In this document: positions 24,599 through 32,440 of the stretch, in pieces
Position numbering within the stretch: the stretch's first letter is position 1
Layout: each line of letters starts with the position of its first letter
Origin: JBFEYJ01 sp041563315
GTDB lineage: Bacteria > Pseudomonadota > Gammaproteobacteria > Thiohalomonadales > Thiohalomonadaceae
Direction: 5' to 3'
Assembly (NCBI GenBank): GCA_041563315.1
Contig: JBFFNE010000011.1
Location: 1 to 56,634, forward strand
DNA: 56,634 nucleotides
Translations under genes and position numbers: made by a program
The notes under the pieces: model-generated
The model's input: the letters and a program-made list of their open reading frames with translations, nothing else
Database searches by the model: none
What the model was told of the DNA's origin: nothing

Positions 24599-25087
24599 CT
24601 ATTTATCCTCAAGAAGTTGAATGATTTTTTGTTCGAGCTCTGTCTTGTCCTTATCGCGAAATCCAATATGTGTGCTACGCAGATTGCCGTTACGGTCGAT
24701 GAGGTAGGAGCTGGGCATGCCTTTTACCCTGTAGCGCTCGGCAACGGTGCCATCGGGATCGTAGGCAATGGTGAAGCCTGGCGGTGTGGCTGTGATGAAT
24801 GATTCGACATCGCTGCGGTCTTTGTCGAGGTTGATTGCAATGACTTTCAGACCTTGTTTGCCGTACTGCTTCTGTAAGTCATTCATCCAGGGGAAGGATT
24901 CGCGGCAGGGTGGGCACCACGAAGCCCAGAAATCGAGATAAACAACCTCGCCATGATGCTCGGACAGGGTGATCACACCGCTGTTATCTGGCAGAGAGAA
25001 ATCCGGTGCCGCTGTTTGTCCGTAAGTGAAGGCAGGAGTTAGAAGAGTGAGGCCGAGTGCGATAAAAATAGAAAGAGATTTAATCAT
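24599..25087 (-). CDS. TlpA/ResA-like periplasmic thiol-disulfide oxidoreductase
   Basis: A 162-residue exported thioredoxin-fold protein with signal peptide (about 1-23) and active-site WCPPC (Cys58 and Cys61). It has the AhpC/TSA-like strand GEVVYLDFWASW and the cis-Pro segment GMPSSYLI. Such proteins reduce disulfides in the periplasm, for example during cytochrome or metalloprotein maturation. It is first in the operon with DUF4266, DUF3570 and apbE; the Cys-containing DUF4266 tail is a plausible client (inference). Confidence 0.88.
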   Translation of the reverse strand: MIKSLSIFIALGLTLLTPAFTYGQTAAPDFSLPDNSGVITLSEHHGEVVYLDFWASWCPPCRESFPWMNDLQKQYGKQGLKVIAINLDKDRSDVESFITATPPGFTIAYDPDGTVAERYRVKGMPSSYLIDRNGNLRSTHIGFRDKDKTELEQKIIQLLEDK

Positions 25088-25136
25088 TTTCTTATTATTA
25101 TGGTGGTTGCTGACTAGAAGATAATTTACTCACGAA

Positions 25137-25155
25137 CCCTTAAGGCAACCTTAAA
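25137..25155 (-). promoter_or_regulatory. Direct repeat TTAAGG-N5-TTAAGG, candidate OmpR-family operator
   Basis: Read on the minus strand, TTAAGG occurs twice with an 11-base period in the context TTTAAGGTTGCCTTAAGGG. This is the layout of PmrA/QseB-type boxes bound by OmpR-family response regulators. It lies 50-68 bases before the TlpA-like start, overlapping the expected -35 region of the four-gene operon. No regulator gene is next to it in this window. Confidence 0.5.
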
Positions 25156-25210
25156 AGATAGGGTTGTGTCATTGTGGATGAAAACTTTAGTCCGTAGCGA
25201 TAAGGGAGAT

Positions 25211-26077
25211 TTACTCTCGGGATTTTCGATTCGGGGCATCCAGTGCTGCCATGGTCTCGTGGCTAAGAAACAGTGCCGGATCGATGCGAATATTGTTCAG
25301 ACTCACCGTCCAGTGCAGGTGCGGGCCGGTCACCCGTCCGGTCATCCCTACCTGAGCGAGTACTTCACCCTGGCGCAGCTCCTGACCCACCTCTACAGCG
25401 ATGCTGTCCAGATGACAATACATACTGACCAGCCCCTCTCCGTGATCGATAAAGACGGTGTTGCCGTTGAAGAAGTAATTGCCGGTTTCAATGACCTTAC
25501 CGGCGGCCGGCGTGGCCACATCGGTTCCCGTGGCGGCTGCAATGTCCAGACCGCTATGAGGACGCCGCGCCTGGCCGTTAAAGAAGCGGCGCTTACCGAA
25601 GGTGCCGCTGAGTCGGCCACTGACAGGTAGCTTAAAATCGAGCTGTGCATTACGTTGTGCATCCCAGCTGGCGAAAGCCTTCTTGCTGCGCGCCTGTTCG
25701 TTGAGGATGCGGTCCATATCACTGGCGTAAGGGTTGACCTTGCGCTTGTTTTTGATGGTGATGTGCTGTTCTTCGTATTTCTTGTCCGTCACCGTAAATG
25801 CGAGGGTTCGCGTGCTGCCACCGGCGATTACACGCAGAGGGTGGCTGCCTGGTTTGGCCGTTAATGGCAGGCCTACCAGTGCCATCCAGCCTTCACCGCT
25901 GGGCTTGACCATTGCCCGGTTGTTGTAGAAATAAGCCGAGGGCTTCTCATCATATGCCCCGAGAGGAATGATGGCTATGCCTCCGGGCACCGACGATTCG
26001 CGTGGCAATGTGCCGGCTTGCGCCAGTGTGGTAAGGGTGAACAGAAAACACAGTGTTATTACTTCAGGAATTTTCAT
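25211..26077 (-). CDS. M23 family (LytM-type) peptidoglycan endopeptidase
   Basis: A 288-residue exported zinc peptidase. The signal peptide ends near LAQAG (residue 21), an Ig-like N-terminal part follows (about 28-100), and the M23 domain runs from about 147 to 275. The zinc ligands are visible: His174 and Asp178 (HSGLD) and HLH at 253-255; His222 (CHLD) is also conserved, so it should be active. It would cut peptide cross-links of the cell wall. ATG 26077 follows GAGGAGATTGAGA and overlaps the xseA stop by 14 bases, so the two are coupled; an upstream in-frame start lacks support. Confidence 0.9.
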   Translation of the reverse strand: MKIPEVITLCFLFTLTTLAQAGTLPRESSVPGGIAIIPLGAYDEKPSAYFYNNRAMVKPSGEGWMALVGLPLTAKPGSHPLRVIAGGSTRTLAFTVTDKKYEEQHITIKNKRKVNPYASDMDRILNEQARSKKAFASWDAQRNAQLDFKLPVSGRLSGTFGKRRFFNGQARRPHSGLDIAAATGTDVATPAAGKVIETGNYFFNGNTVFIDHGEGLVSMYCHLDSIAVEVGQELRQGEVLAQVGMTGRVTGPHLHWTVSLNNIRIDPALFLSHETMAALDAPNRKSRE

Positions 26078-27431
26078 TCTCAATCTCCTCGACACGACAA
26101 AGCAGCTGCCCTTGGTGGAGGCGTGCACGTATCAAATCGCCAGTGGCCACCTCTGCGCTTCGGTGCAAGACTTTATCGGTTTTTGCCTCGCTGACAATAG
26201 CATAGCCTCGTCCCAAGGTGGCCAATGGACTGACCATTTCCAATGCATGCGCTTGTGTTGCCAGTCTCAGCTCGAGCTGTTTTAGCTGCTGCTGCATGGC
26301 TTGTTGCAAGCGGTGTCCCAGTTGCCGTTGCGATTGCTGCAGTTGATGAAGAAGCATCGTCGGTCGATGGCGTTCCAGTCTGGCCTGCAGGGTTTCCAGC
26401 CGCGCTTGCTTGTGTCGACCCAGATTGCGCCAGGCCTGCAGCATACGCATCTCTATCTCGTCCAGCCGCTGGGCATTCTCTTGTAGTCGCCTCCCCGGAT
26501 GTTTGAGCCGTTTGCCTAGCCACACGAGTTGTTGCCTGCGCTGGTGCAGATGTTGCTGCATGCGCTGCACAAGGCGACCCTCGATTCGATGTAGACGGCT
26601 CAGCCAGGCCTCGCGGTCCGGACTGAGCAGTTCGGCGGCGGCAGAAGGAGTAGGGGCGCGCGCATCGGCGACAAAGTCTGAAATGGTAAAATCCACTTCA
26701 TGGCCCACGGCACTGACTACCGGCAATGGGCTGTCATGGATAGCCCTGGCTACCATTTCTTCGTTGAAGGCCCAGAGATCTTCCAGTGAGCCACCGCCGC
26801 GGCCGACAATCAGTACGTCGCACTCCTGACGCTTGCCTGCCAGGCGGATTGACTCGGCGATTTCGCTCGCTGCGCCTTCTCCCTGTACTGCCACCGGGTA
26901 AATTACCACCGGGATCGCAGGAAAACGGCGCCTGAGGACGGTGATAATGTCACGGATCGCCGCCCCGCTGGGGGAGGTTACGACACCAATGCAGCGTGGT
27001 AACTCCGGAAGCGCGCGTTTTCTCGTTTCATCAAACAAGCCTTCACTGCTGAGCCGTTGTTTCAGCGCCTCGAAAGCGCGGAGCAGGGCACCGTCACCGG
27101 CCTCTTCCATATGGTCGACGACCAGCTGAAAATCTCCACGAGGCTCGTACAAACCGACCCGCACCCGTGCCAAAACCTGGGTCCCGTCCTTGGGGGAAAA
27201 TCCGAGGTGCGCTACGCGCATACGGAACATGGCACAGCGGACCTGGGCAAACTCGTCCTTTAGTGTGAAGTAGATATGACCGGAGCGCGGACGGGTCAGG
27301 TTGGAGATCTCCCCTTCGAGCCAAAGCAGAGGGAAGTTACCCTCCAACACGGTGCGAGCCTCACGGTTAAGGCGTGAGACTGAGTAGATGTCACGTTGTG
27401 GCTGGAGGGGTGCCGGTTTATTAGCCATCAT
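26064..27431 (-). CDS. xseA: Exodeoxyribonuclease VII large subunit
   Basis: The large subunit of the single-strand-specific exonuclease VII. The N-terminal OB fold (YSVSRLNREARTVLEGNFPLLWLEGEISNL) and the catalytic core (GVVTSPSGAAIRDI, GRGGGSLEDLWAFNEE, SAVGHEVDFTI, DARAPTPSAAAEL) are intact. A long coiled-coil region runs from about 265 to 400 and the GRGYAIV motif lies near the end. It is 455 residues. The small subunit xseB is not in the window. Confidence 0.96.
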   Translation of the reverse strand: MMANKPAPLQPQRDIYSVSRLNREARTVLEGNFPLLWLEGEISNLTRPRSGHIYFTLKDEFAQVRCAMFRMRVAHLGFSPKDGTQVLARVRVGLYEPRGDFQLVVDHMEEAGDGALLRAFEALKQRLSSEGLFDETRKRALPELPRCIGVVTSPSGAAIRDIITVLRRRFPAIPVVIYPVAVQGEGAASEIAESIRLAGKRQECDVLIVGRGGGSLEDLWAFNEEMVARAIHDSPLPVVSAVGHEVDFTISDFVADARAPTPSAAAELLSPDREAWLSRLHRIEGRLVQRMQQHLHQRRQQLVWLGKRLKHPGRRLQENAQRLDEIEMRMLQAWRNLGRHKQARLETLQARLERHRPTMLLHQLQQSQRQLGHRLQQAMQQQLKQLELRLATQAHALEMVSPLATLGRGYAIVSEAKTDKVLHRSAEVATGDLIRARLHQGQLLCRVEEIENENS

Positions 27432-27547
27432 AAGCTCAGTCTATCACGTTCTCGGCTGGTTGAAGTGCGCACTGATACGGCAAAAGATGAGCCCGTTAAG
27501 AGTGTTGGTATTCACTCCCCTTGGCTCCTTAAAAACTCGCAAGGTAC

Positions 27548-27578
27548 AAAAAAGCCGCCACAGATGCGGCGGCTTGTG
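27548..27578 (-). terminator. Rho-independent terminator of the small lipoprotein gene
   Basis: On the minus strand, GCCGCCGC-ATCT-GTGGCGGC is followed by T6, about 25 bases past the stop of the lipoprotein gene at 27600. Confidence 0.85.
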
Positions 27579-27599
27579 CTGATAAGCTGATGCCTGCTT

Positions 27600-27899
27600 T
27601 TACTTGCCGACGTCCTTTTGTGCTTCGTATTGCGTCATTGCCGCTACGCTCTGCTGCTCGGCTTGGCTCGCTAGTTTGGCCGCCTTATCATACTCTTTGG
27701 CTTCGGCTGCTTTCTTGGCGTTGTCGATGATAGCGCCGGTATCACGCCACTCGTAACCTACCTTCGCGACCTTCTCTGTGGCAGCTTGGGCTGCCGCAAT
27801 AGCACGGGTTGCATCATCGGCTGAATTGGCCTGAGTGCCGGTAGTGGCGCAGGCGCCAAGCATCAGTGACAGTGTGGCGATTATCATGGTTTTTTTCAT
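27600..27899 (-). CDS. Small Ala/Lys-rich helical lipoprotein, SoxXA-binding-protein-like
   Basis: A 99-residue lipoprotein with lipobox LGACATT (Cys 17) followed by an almost entirely helical, Ala/Lys/Glu-rich chain. The central phrase VGYEWRDTGAIIDNAKKAAEAKEYDKAAKLA resembles, from memory, the EWRDT region of SoxXA-binding proteins (SoxK type), which assist the thiosulfate-oxidising SoxXA cytochrome. General Lpp- or DUF4398-like helical lipoproteins are the alternative. It is a single-gene unit with its own terminator, divergent from guaB. No other sox gene is adjacent, although soxB lies about 22 kb away. Confidence 0.55.
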   Translation of the reverse strand: MKKTMIIATLSLMLGACATTGTQANSADDATRAIAAAQAATEKVAKVGYEWRDTGAIIDNAKKAAEAKEYDKAAKLASQAEQQSVAAMTQYEAQKDVGK

Positions 27900-28015
27900 G
27901 GACTTCCTCCGATTGTAATTTTACTTAGGGGGGCACTCCGACCCGAAATGGCCTTTTCAGCGTCCACTTCCCTGTAGTATTCGCACGGATTATCGTACCT
28001 CATTAGGCTATCCAG

Positions 28016-28044
28016 TTTACCGGACTCTCGTCAAACATTATAAT
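28016..28044 (+). promoter_or_regulatory. guaB promoter, sigma-70 type
   Basis: TTTACC (28016-28021), 17 bases, then a perfect TATAAT (28039-28044). Transcription would start near 28051, which places an in-frame ATG at 28043 outside the message and supports ATG 28085 as the guaB start. Confidence 0.65.
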
Positions 28045-28084
28045 GATTCGTTTATCTACCCGGAAGATAGCGCGGATACCTACT

Positions 28085-29545
28085 ATGAGAATCGTTCAGG
28101 AAGCCCTTACATTCGATGACGTTCTGCTGGTCCCGGCGCACTCCAACGTGCTGCCCAAGGATGTCGACCTTACTACCAAGCTGACCCGCGAAATAACCTT
28201 GAACATCCCGCTGGTCTCCGCCGCGATGGACACCGTTACTGAAGGACGCCTGGCCATTGCCGTGGCTCAGGAGGGGGGAATTGGTATCATCCATAAGAAC
28301 ATGACCATCGAGCAGCAGGCTGCGGAGGTGCGCAAGGTCAAGAAGTATGAAAGTGGCGTGATTAAAGACCCGATCACCATCAGCCCCGATGCGACCATTC
28401 GCGAGGTGCTTGAGTTGACCTCCACAGCAGGTATTTCCGGGGTTCCGGTGGTGGCTGGCGATGAGCTGGTTGGCATCGTCACCAACCGCGACATGCGGTT
28501 TGAGACCCGTTATGACGCGCCTGTCTCTTCCATTATGACTCCCAAAGAGAAGCTGGTCACGGTCAAGGAAGGGGAGGAGCGCGAGAAAATCTTGCATCTG
28601 TTCCACCACTATCGTATCGAAAAACTGCTGGTGGTGGATGACTCCTTCCGTCTGCGCGGCCTCATTACCGTTAAGGATATTCATAAAGCCACTGAAAAAC
28701 CCAATGCCTGCAAGGATGATCAAGGGCGCCTGCGTGTCGGTGCCGCGGTTGGCGTCGGTGCCGGTACCGACGAGCGTGTTACCGCGCTGGTGGCCGCTGG
28801 GGTTGATGTGGTGGTGGTCGATACCGCCCATGGCCACTCTCAGGGAGTGCTTGATCGTGTCGCCTGGGTTAAAAAGAACTTCCCCGAGCTGCAGGTCATT
28901 GGTGGCAACATCGCTACGGCTGCCGCTGCCAAAGCCCTGGTCGAGGCGGGTGCCGATGCGGTTAAGGTCGGCATTGGCCCCGGCTCCATCTGTACCACCC
29001 GTATCGTTGCCGGTGTAGGGGTGCCGCAGATCAGTGCCATCTCCAATGTTGCTGAGGCATTAAAGGATACGGGGGTACCGCTTATCGCTGACGGCGGTAT
29101 CCGCTTCTCCGGCGATATGTCCAAGGCGATCGTTGCCGGCGCCTATTCGGTGATGATGGGTTCCATGTTTGCCGGTACTGAAGAGGCCCCGGGCGAGGTC
29201 GAGCTGTTCCAGGGGCGCTCCTATAAGTCCTACCGGGGGATGGGCTCACTGGGCGCGATGGGCGGCTCCCAGGGCTCCTCCGATCGCTATTTTCAGGAGA
29301 GCACCGAGGCAGACAAGCTGGTACCGGAAGGGATCGAGGGGCGCGTTCCCTTCAAGGGCCCACTCAATCCAGTCATCCACCAGATGCTTGGCGGGCTGCG
29401 TTCTTCCATGGGTTACACTGGCTGCCAGAATATTGATGAGATGCGTACCCGCCCCGAGTTTGTTCGCATCACCAACTCTGGTCTTTCAGAATCCCACGTT
29501 CATGACGTGCAGATTACTAAGGAAGCACCGAACTACCGCCTGTAG
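28085..29545 (+). CDS. guaB: Inosine-5'-monophosphate dehydrogenase
   Basis: Oxidises IMP to XMP with NAD+, the first dedicated step to GMP. The TIM barrel begins MRIVQEALTFDDVLLVPAHS, two CBS domains are inserted (about 95-205), the catalytic loop is GIGPGSICTTRIVAGVG, and the flap segment is SSDRYF...KLVPEGIEG. It is 486 residues. The ATG at 28085 fits the E. coli start and the promoter position. guaA is not adjacent but about 4 kb downstream on the same strand, with genes of both strands between. Confidence 0.97.
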   Translation: MRIVQEALTFDDVLLVPAHSNVLPKDVDLTTKLTREITLNIPLVSAAMDTVTEGRLAIAVAQEGGIGIIHKNMTIEQQAAEVRKVKKYESGVIKDPITISPDATIREVLELTSTAGISGVPVVAGDELVGIVTNRDMRFETRYDAPVSSIMTPKEKLVTVKEGEEREKILHLFHHYRIEKLLVVDDSFRLRGLITVKDIHKATEKPNACKDDQGRLRVGAAVGVGAGTDERVTALVAAGVDVVVVDTAHGHSQGVLDRVAWVKKNFPELQVIGGNIATAAAAKALVEAGADAVKVGIGPGSICTTRIVAGVGVPQISAISNVAEALKDTGVPLIADGGIRFSGDMSKAIVAGAYSVMMGSMFAGTEEAPGEVELFQGRSYKSYRGMGSLGAMGGSQGSSDRYFQESTEADKLVPEGIEGRVPFKGPLNPVIHQMLGGLRSSMGYTGCQNIDEMRTRPEFVRITNSGLSESHVHDVQITKEAPNYRL

Positions 29546-29562
29546 TCGATACGATAGAGCGG

Positions 29563-29593
29563 AAAAAAACGGCCCCGTTCGGGGCCGTTTTTT
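29563..29593 (+). terminator. Rho-independent terminator of guaB
   Basis: A-run, stem ACGGCCCC-GTTC-GGGGCCGT, then T7, beginning 18 bases past the guaB stop. Confidence 0.92.
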
Positions 29594-30043
29594 TGCATGG
29601 GGGAATTAAAGTGTAACTGCTTGCCCCATCAGACAATGATCTTACCGCAGGCGAAAAGAGAGGTGCGCCAGGTAGCCGGTGAACGTGGAGCATGGCGCTT
29701 TCGATAAGCTGCGATGGGGTGTTGAGGTTCGGGGCTCCGGAGGGGGGCAACCTGGCCTACTCGGCACTCGCATAAGGGGGCGAGTTACGTTCAAAGTTCA
29801 AGTTGAAGGCGACTCTTGTCGGTTGCACTTTCGCACACGATGGATCGTCGGCCCTTGGGCTGAAGTCCAATCTAAAGGTTTTCTCCGCTAGTCACATTTC
29901 AGCCTTCATGTGCGTTGCGCAATGCGTAAAATAGTCCAATATTTAATTAGGTAGCCTGAATCGTTGAGACTGGCGTAAGCGCTTTTTTCAACCAATGACG
30001 GGCTTTCATCAGTATGCAGGCCTTTCGTGGGAGGACCCTTGCC
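29594..30043. other. 450-base gene-poor spacer carrying a dispersed repeat copy
   Basis: No convincing gene is seen. A 42-base stretch (29729-29770) matches, in reverse complement, 49193-49233 upstream of soxB. The rest has no recognised structure; a possible 70-codon frame at 29679-29891 has no homology that I recognise and no ribosome site, so I do not call it. Confidence 0.5.
29729..29770 (-). repeat. Dispersed repeat, copy 1
   Basis: Reverse complement starts CGAGTGCCGAGTAGGCCAGG and ends GAGCCCCGA. It matches 49193-49233 with three mismatches and one extra C. Both copies are intergenic and outside recognised genes. Origin unknown; likely a relic of a mobile element. Confidence 0.65.
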
Positions 30044-30280
30044 ATGAAAAACGTTCAACTGGTCGACGTCACTATCCATATTGATAAGGAAACCGATGAC
30101 GCAACGCGCGCGGAGATTGAGAAAGTGTTGCGCGGCAGTGCGGGTGTCATCAGCGTACATATGCCTGTGGAGGAGCGGCATCTCATTGTGGTTGAGTATG
30201 ACCCCGATGTGACCAAGTCGCTTGACCTGCTGAAAGCGGTAGAGAAGGTTGCCGGACAAGCTGAGCTCATTGGTCTGTAA
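30044..30280 (+). CDS. Small HMA-fold protein lacking the CxxC metal motif
   Basis: A 78-residue protein with the beta-alpha-beta-beta-alpha-beta pattern of heavy-metal-associated domains: VDVTIHID, then helix TRAEIEKVLRGSAGV, ISVHMPVEERHLIVVEYDP, then helix SLDLLKAVEKV and AELIG. The loop that carries CxxC in metal chaperones here reads DKETDDAT, so copper binding of the usual type is not expected. ATG 30044 follows GGGAGGACCC; an upstream ATG at 30014 lacks such a site. It stands alone. Function unknown. Confidence 0.7.
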   Translation: MKNVQLVDVTIHIDKETDDATRAEIEKVLRGSAGVISVHMPVEERHLIVVEYDPDVTKSLDLLKAVEKVAGQAELIGL

Positions 30281-30351
30281 GCTTCGCTTGCGCCATCTTT
30301 CCGGGCGGACGTGAGCTGTACTCACACCCTCTGAACAAGGCGCTCTTGCTC

Positions 30352-30597
30352 TCAGGGGTTGTCCGGATCACAGCTTCCCTCCAGCACCCACATGCCCCGT
30401 TTGCACTGTAGCAGGTCGCTGCCGCTGCAGACGTAGTCATTGTGCGAAAAAGCGGTGTCGTTGAAGTAGCAGCCGCTGGATTCCGTGGCCTCCTGCTGGA
30501 TTACCTCATACTCCTCGTCGAGTTCATCAGCAATGGGGGAGGTCTTGCGTTCCGGGTCGATGGCTCCTACATGAGCTACGTGAAGACGTACATTCAT
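30352..30597 (-). CDS. Hypothetical small Cys-containing protein, DUF1496-like tail
   Basis: An 81-residue protein with an acidic N-terminal half and a C-terminal half that contains four cysteines: SSGCYFNDTAFSHNDYVC, LLQCKRGMW and GSCDPDNP. The GCYFND...C...LLQC...W pattern is reminiscent of DUF1496, but I am not sure. GGAGAAG precedes the ATG at 30597. No signal peptide is visible. It lies between the HMA-like gene and cmoB, transcribed toward the former. Function unknown. Confidence 0.6.
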   Translation of the reverse strand: MNVRLHVAHVGAIDPERKTSPIADELDEEYEVIQQEATESSGCYFNDTAFSHNDYVCSGSDLLQCKRGMWVLEGSCDPDNP

Positions 30598-30662
30598 GTT
30601 CTTCTCCTCTCCAATGGCTTATCGACCTAAGCATAGACAGGTTGTGAAGAGTGACAACGTAG

Positions 30663-31643
30663 TTATACGGGCAGGCGTGCTTTCAGCATGGCGCGTTTTG
30701 GGGCGGGGTGCCCTTCCACGGTACGGCCGGGGTCTTGTGGGTCGAGGTAGTCGGCAAGGGACTCGAAGTGCATCCACTCAGTACGACGCTGTTCCTGCAC
30801 GGTGGTTGGACTGACGTCTAAGAGTTCGATATCTAACAGCCCTGAACTCTCCAGCCAATGTGCCATGGTGGTGGGGGAGGGTAAGGTGTGGACGTTCTTC
30901 ATCTTTGCGTAGCGTCCCCTGGGGTGGAGCGCATCGCCAAGGGCCCCTTCAATGATCAATCCCTCCAGAATCAGTTCACCGCCAGGTTTAAGGTGGCTTT
31001 TGAGACGCTCTATATGCTCCATGTGATCCTTGCGGTGGTAAATCACACCCATGGAGAATGCGGTGTCGAACACGCCTGTACCTTCGGGAAGGGCCTCCAG
31101 GGTAAGCGGCAGCAGGTGCATCGGCTGCTCACCGATGAAATGGCGCATGGCGGCATATTGCATGACATAGCTGATGGTGGGATCAATGGCAATGACGCGA
31201 CGTGCACCGGCACCGAGCATGCGCCAGCCGTAGTAGCCGTTGCCGGAGCCAACATCGAGGACCAGTTTATCCTCAAGTGAAATCCGTGGCTCTAGGCGAG
31301 CCCATTTCCAGTCGGAGCGCCATTCAGTATCCAGGTGAATTCCATAAGGGCAGAAGGGACCCTTGCGCCACGGGTGAAAGGCCATCAGGGTTTGGCTGAT
31401 TTCCCGGCGGAGAGTCTCATCGATTTGCCCGGCTGAGCCGATGCGTAGACAGGGCGCGGAGAGGTCCAGGCTGTCGGGTATCAACGCGGGCAGTTGCGCC
31501 AGTGCCTCAAGCCAGCGTGGCATGTCCCCGTGGTTTGCCAGCCTCTCTTCGATCAGTGGCGGCACGCTCTTCAGCCAGTGGGCCAAAGGTGAGTCCTTAA
31601 GCCAGCGATAGAGATAGTCGTAGCCGAAGGGGGAAAGATTCAT
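30663..31643 (-). CDS. cmoB: tRNA U34 carboxymethyltransferase CmoB
   Basis: Transfers the carboxymethyl group of carboxy-SAM to 5-hydroxyuridine at tRNA position 34, giving cmo5U. The Rossmann methyltransferase core is clear (LVLDVGSGNGYYGWRMLGAGA, AFSMGVIYHRKDHMEH, GGELILEGLII). ATG 31643 begins MNLSPFGYDYLYRWL, matching the family (326 residues against 323 in E. coli). It overlaps the cmoA stop (ATGA), so the pair is translationally coupled. Confidence 0.95.
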   Translation of the reverse strand: MNLSPFGYDYLYRWLKDSPLAHWLKSVPPLIEERLANHGDMPRWLEALAQLPALIPDSLDLSAPCLRIGSAGQIDETLRREISQTLMAFHPWRKGPFCPYGIHLDTEWRSDWKWARLEPRISLEDKLVLDVGSGNGYYGWRMLGAGARRVIAIDPTISYVMQYAAMRHFIGEQPMHLLPLTLEALPEGTGVFDTAFSMGVIYHRKDHMEHIERLKSHLKPGGELILEGLIIEGALGDALHPRGRYAKMKNVHTLPSPTTMAHWLESSGLLDIELLDVSPTTVQEQRRTEWMHFESLADYLDPQDPGRTVEGHPAPKRAMLKARLPV

Positions 31644-32365
31644 TTGAAGGCCGCGATGGCGCCGAAGTTGAAGGCCTGGAACCAGGGCTCGGTGCGGCTG
31701 AATCCGGCCTGCACAAGGCGTTCGCAATGTTGTCCGAGGGTTTCGGGGATGAGCACCTTTTCCAGCGCGCTGCGCTTTTGGCTGATCTCCAGTTCCGAGT
31801 AACCGTTGGCGCGCTTGAAGGCAAGGTGCATCCTCTCCTGAAACTGCTGGCTCTGCTTGTCGGCAATGCGCAGCTTCTCCGCGAGCACCAGTACGCCGCC
31901 CGGTAGCATCCCGGCGTGGATCCGTTGCAGTAGTGTCAGGCGGTCATCCGGCGCGAGAAACTGCAGGGTGAAGTTCAGTACCACCACCGAGGCGTTGCTA
32001 AACACCACATCGCGCATATCGGCACATACCACTTCGACTGGCGTCGACGAAAGATCGGTGGCGATATTCTCGCGACAGCGCTCTACCATTGCCATGGCGT
32101 TGTCGACGGCGACGATGCGGCAGCCGCTGGTCTGGATGCGACGGCGCAGGGAGAGGGTGGCGGCGCCAAGGGAACAGCCCAGATCGTAGAGGGTCGATCC
32201 CTTCTGTGCGTACTGCTCAGCAAACAGGCCTAGCAGGGCGACGATGTCGCCGTAGCCGGGTACCGACCGGCGAATCATATCGGGAAAGACCGAAGCGACA
32301 CGCTCGTCGAAGGCAAAATCGACGATGTGTTCATGGGGGGTTGAGTAGATGGCGTCTTTGTTCAC
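31640..32365 (-). CDS. cmoA: Carboxy-SAM synthase CmoA
   Basis: Makes carboxy-S-adenosyl-methionine from SAM and prephenate for CmoB. The diagnostic stretches are DFAFDERVASVFPDMIRRSVPGY and LYDLGCSLGAATLSLRRRI, with NFTLQFL and LAEKLRI later. I chose GTG at 32365 (MNKDAIYSTP), which aligns with the E. coli start and is preceded by AGGCAG; another GTG at 32386 would add seven residues. It is the first gene of the cmoAB pair. Confidence 0.94.
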   Translation of the reverse strand: MNKDAIYSTPHEHIVDFAFDERVASVFPDMIRRSVPGYGDIVALLGLFAEQYAQKGSTLYDLGCSLGAATLSLRRRIQTSGCRIVAVDNAMAMVERCRENIATDLSSTPVEVVCADMRDVVFSNASVVVLNFTLQFLAPDDRLTLLQRIHAGMLPGGVLVLAEKLRIADKQSQQFQERMHLAFKRANGYSELEISQKRSALEKVLIPETLGQHCERLVQAGFSRTEPWFQAFNFGAIAAFK

Positions 32366-32440
32366 AATGGCTGCCTGAAATGTCACCTGAAATACCGGAA
32401 CCTGATTATAGCATCGCCATGCTGTTTCGTTCGGTGGCCA

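Noticed and set aside
29679..29891. A 70-codon plus-strand frame after guaB
   Set aside because: No ribosome site or homology, and it includes a dispersed repeat that also occurs in non-coding DNA.
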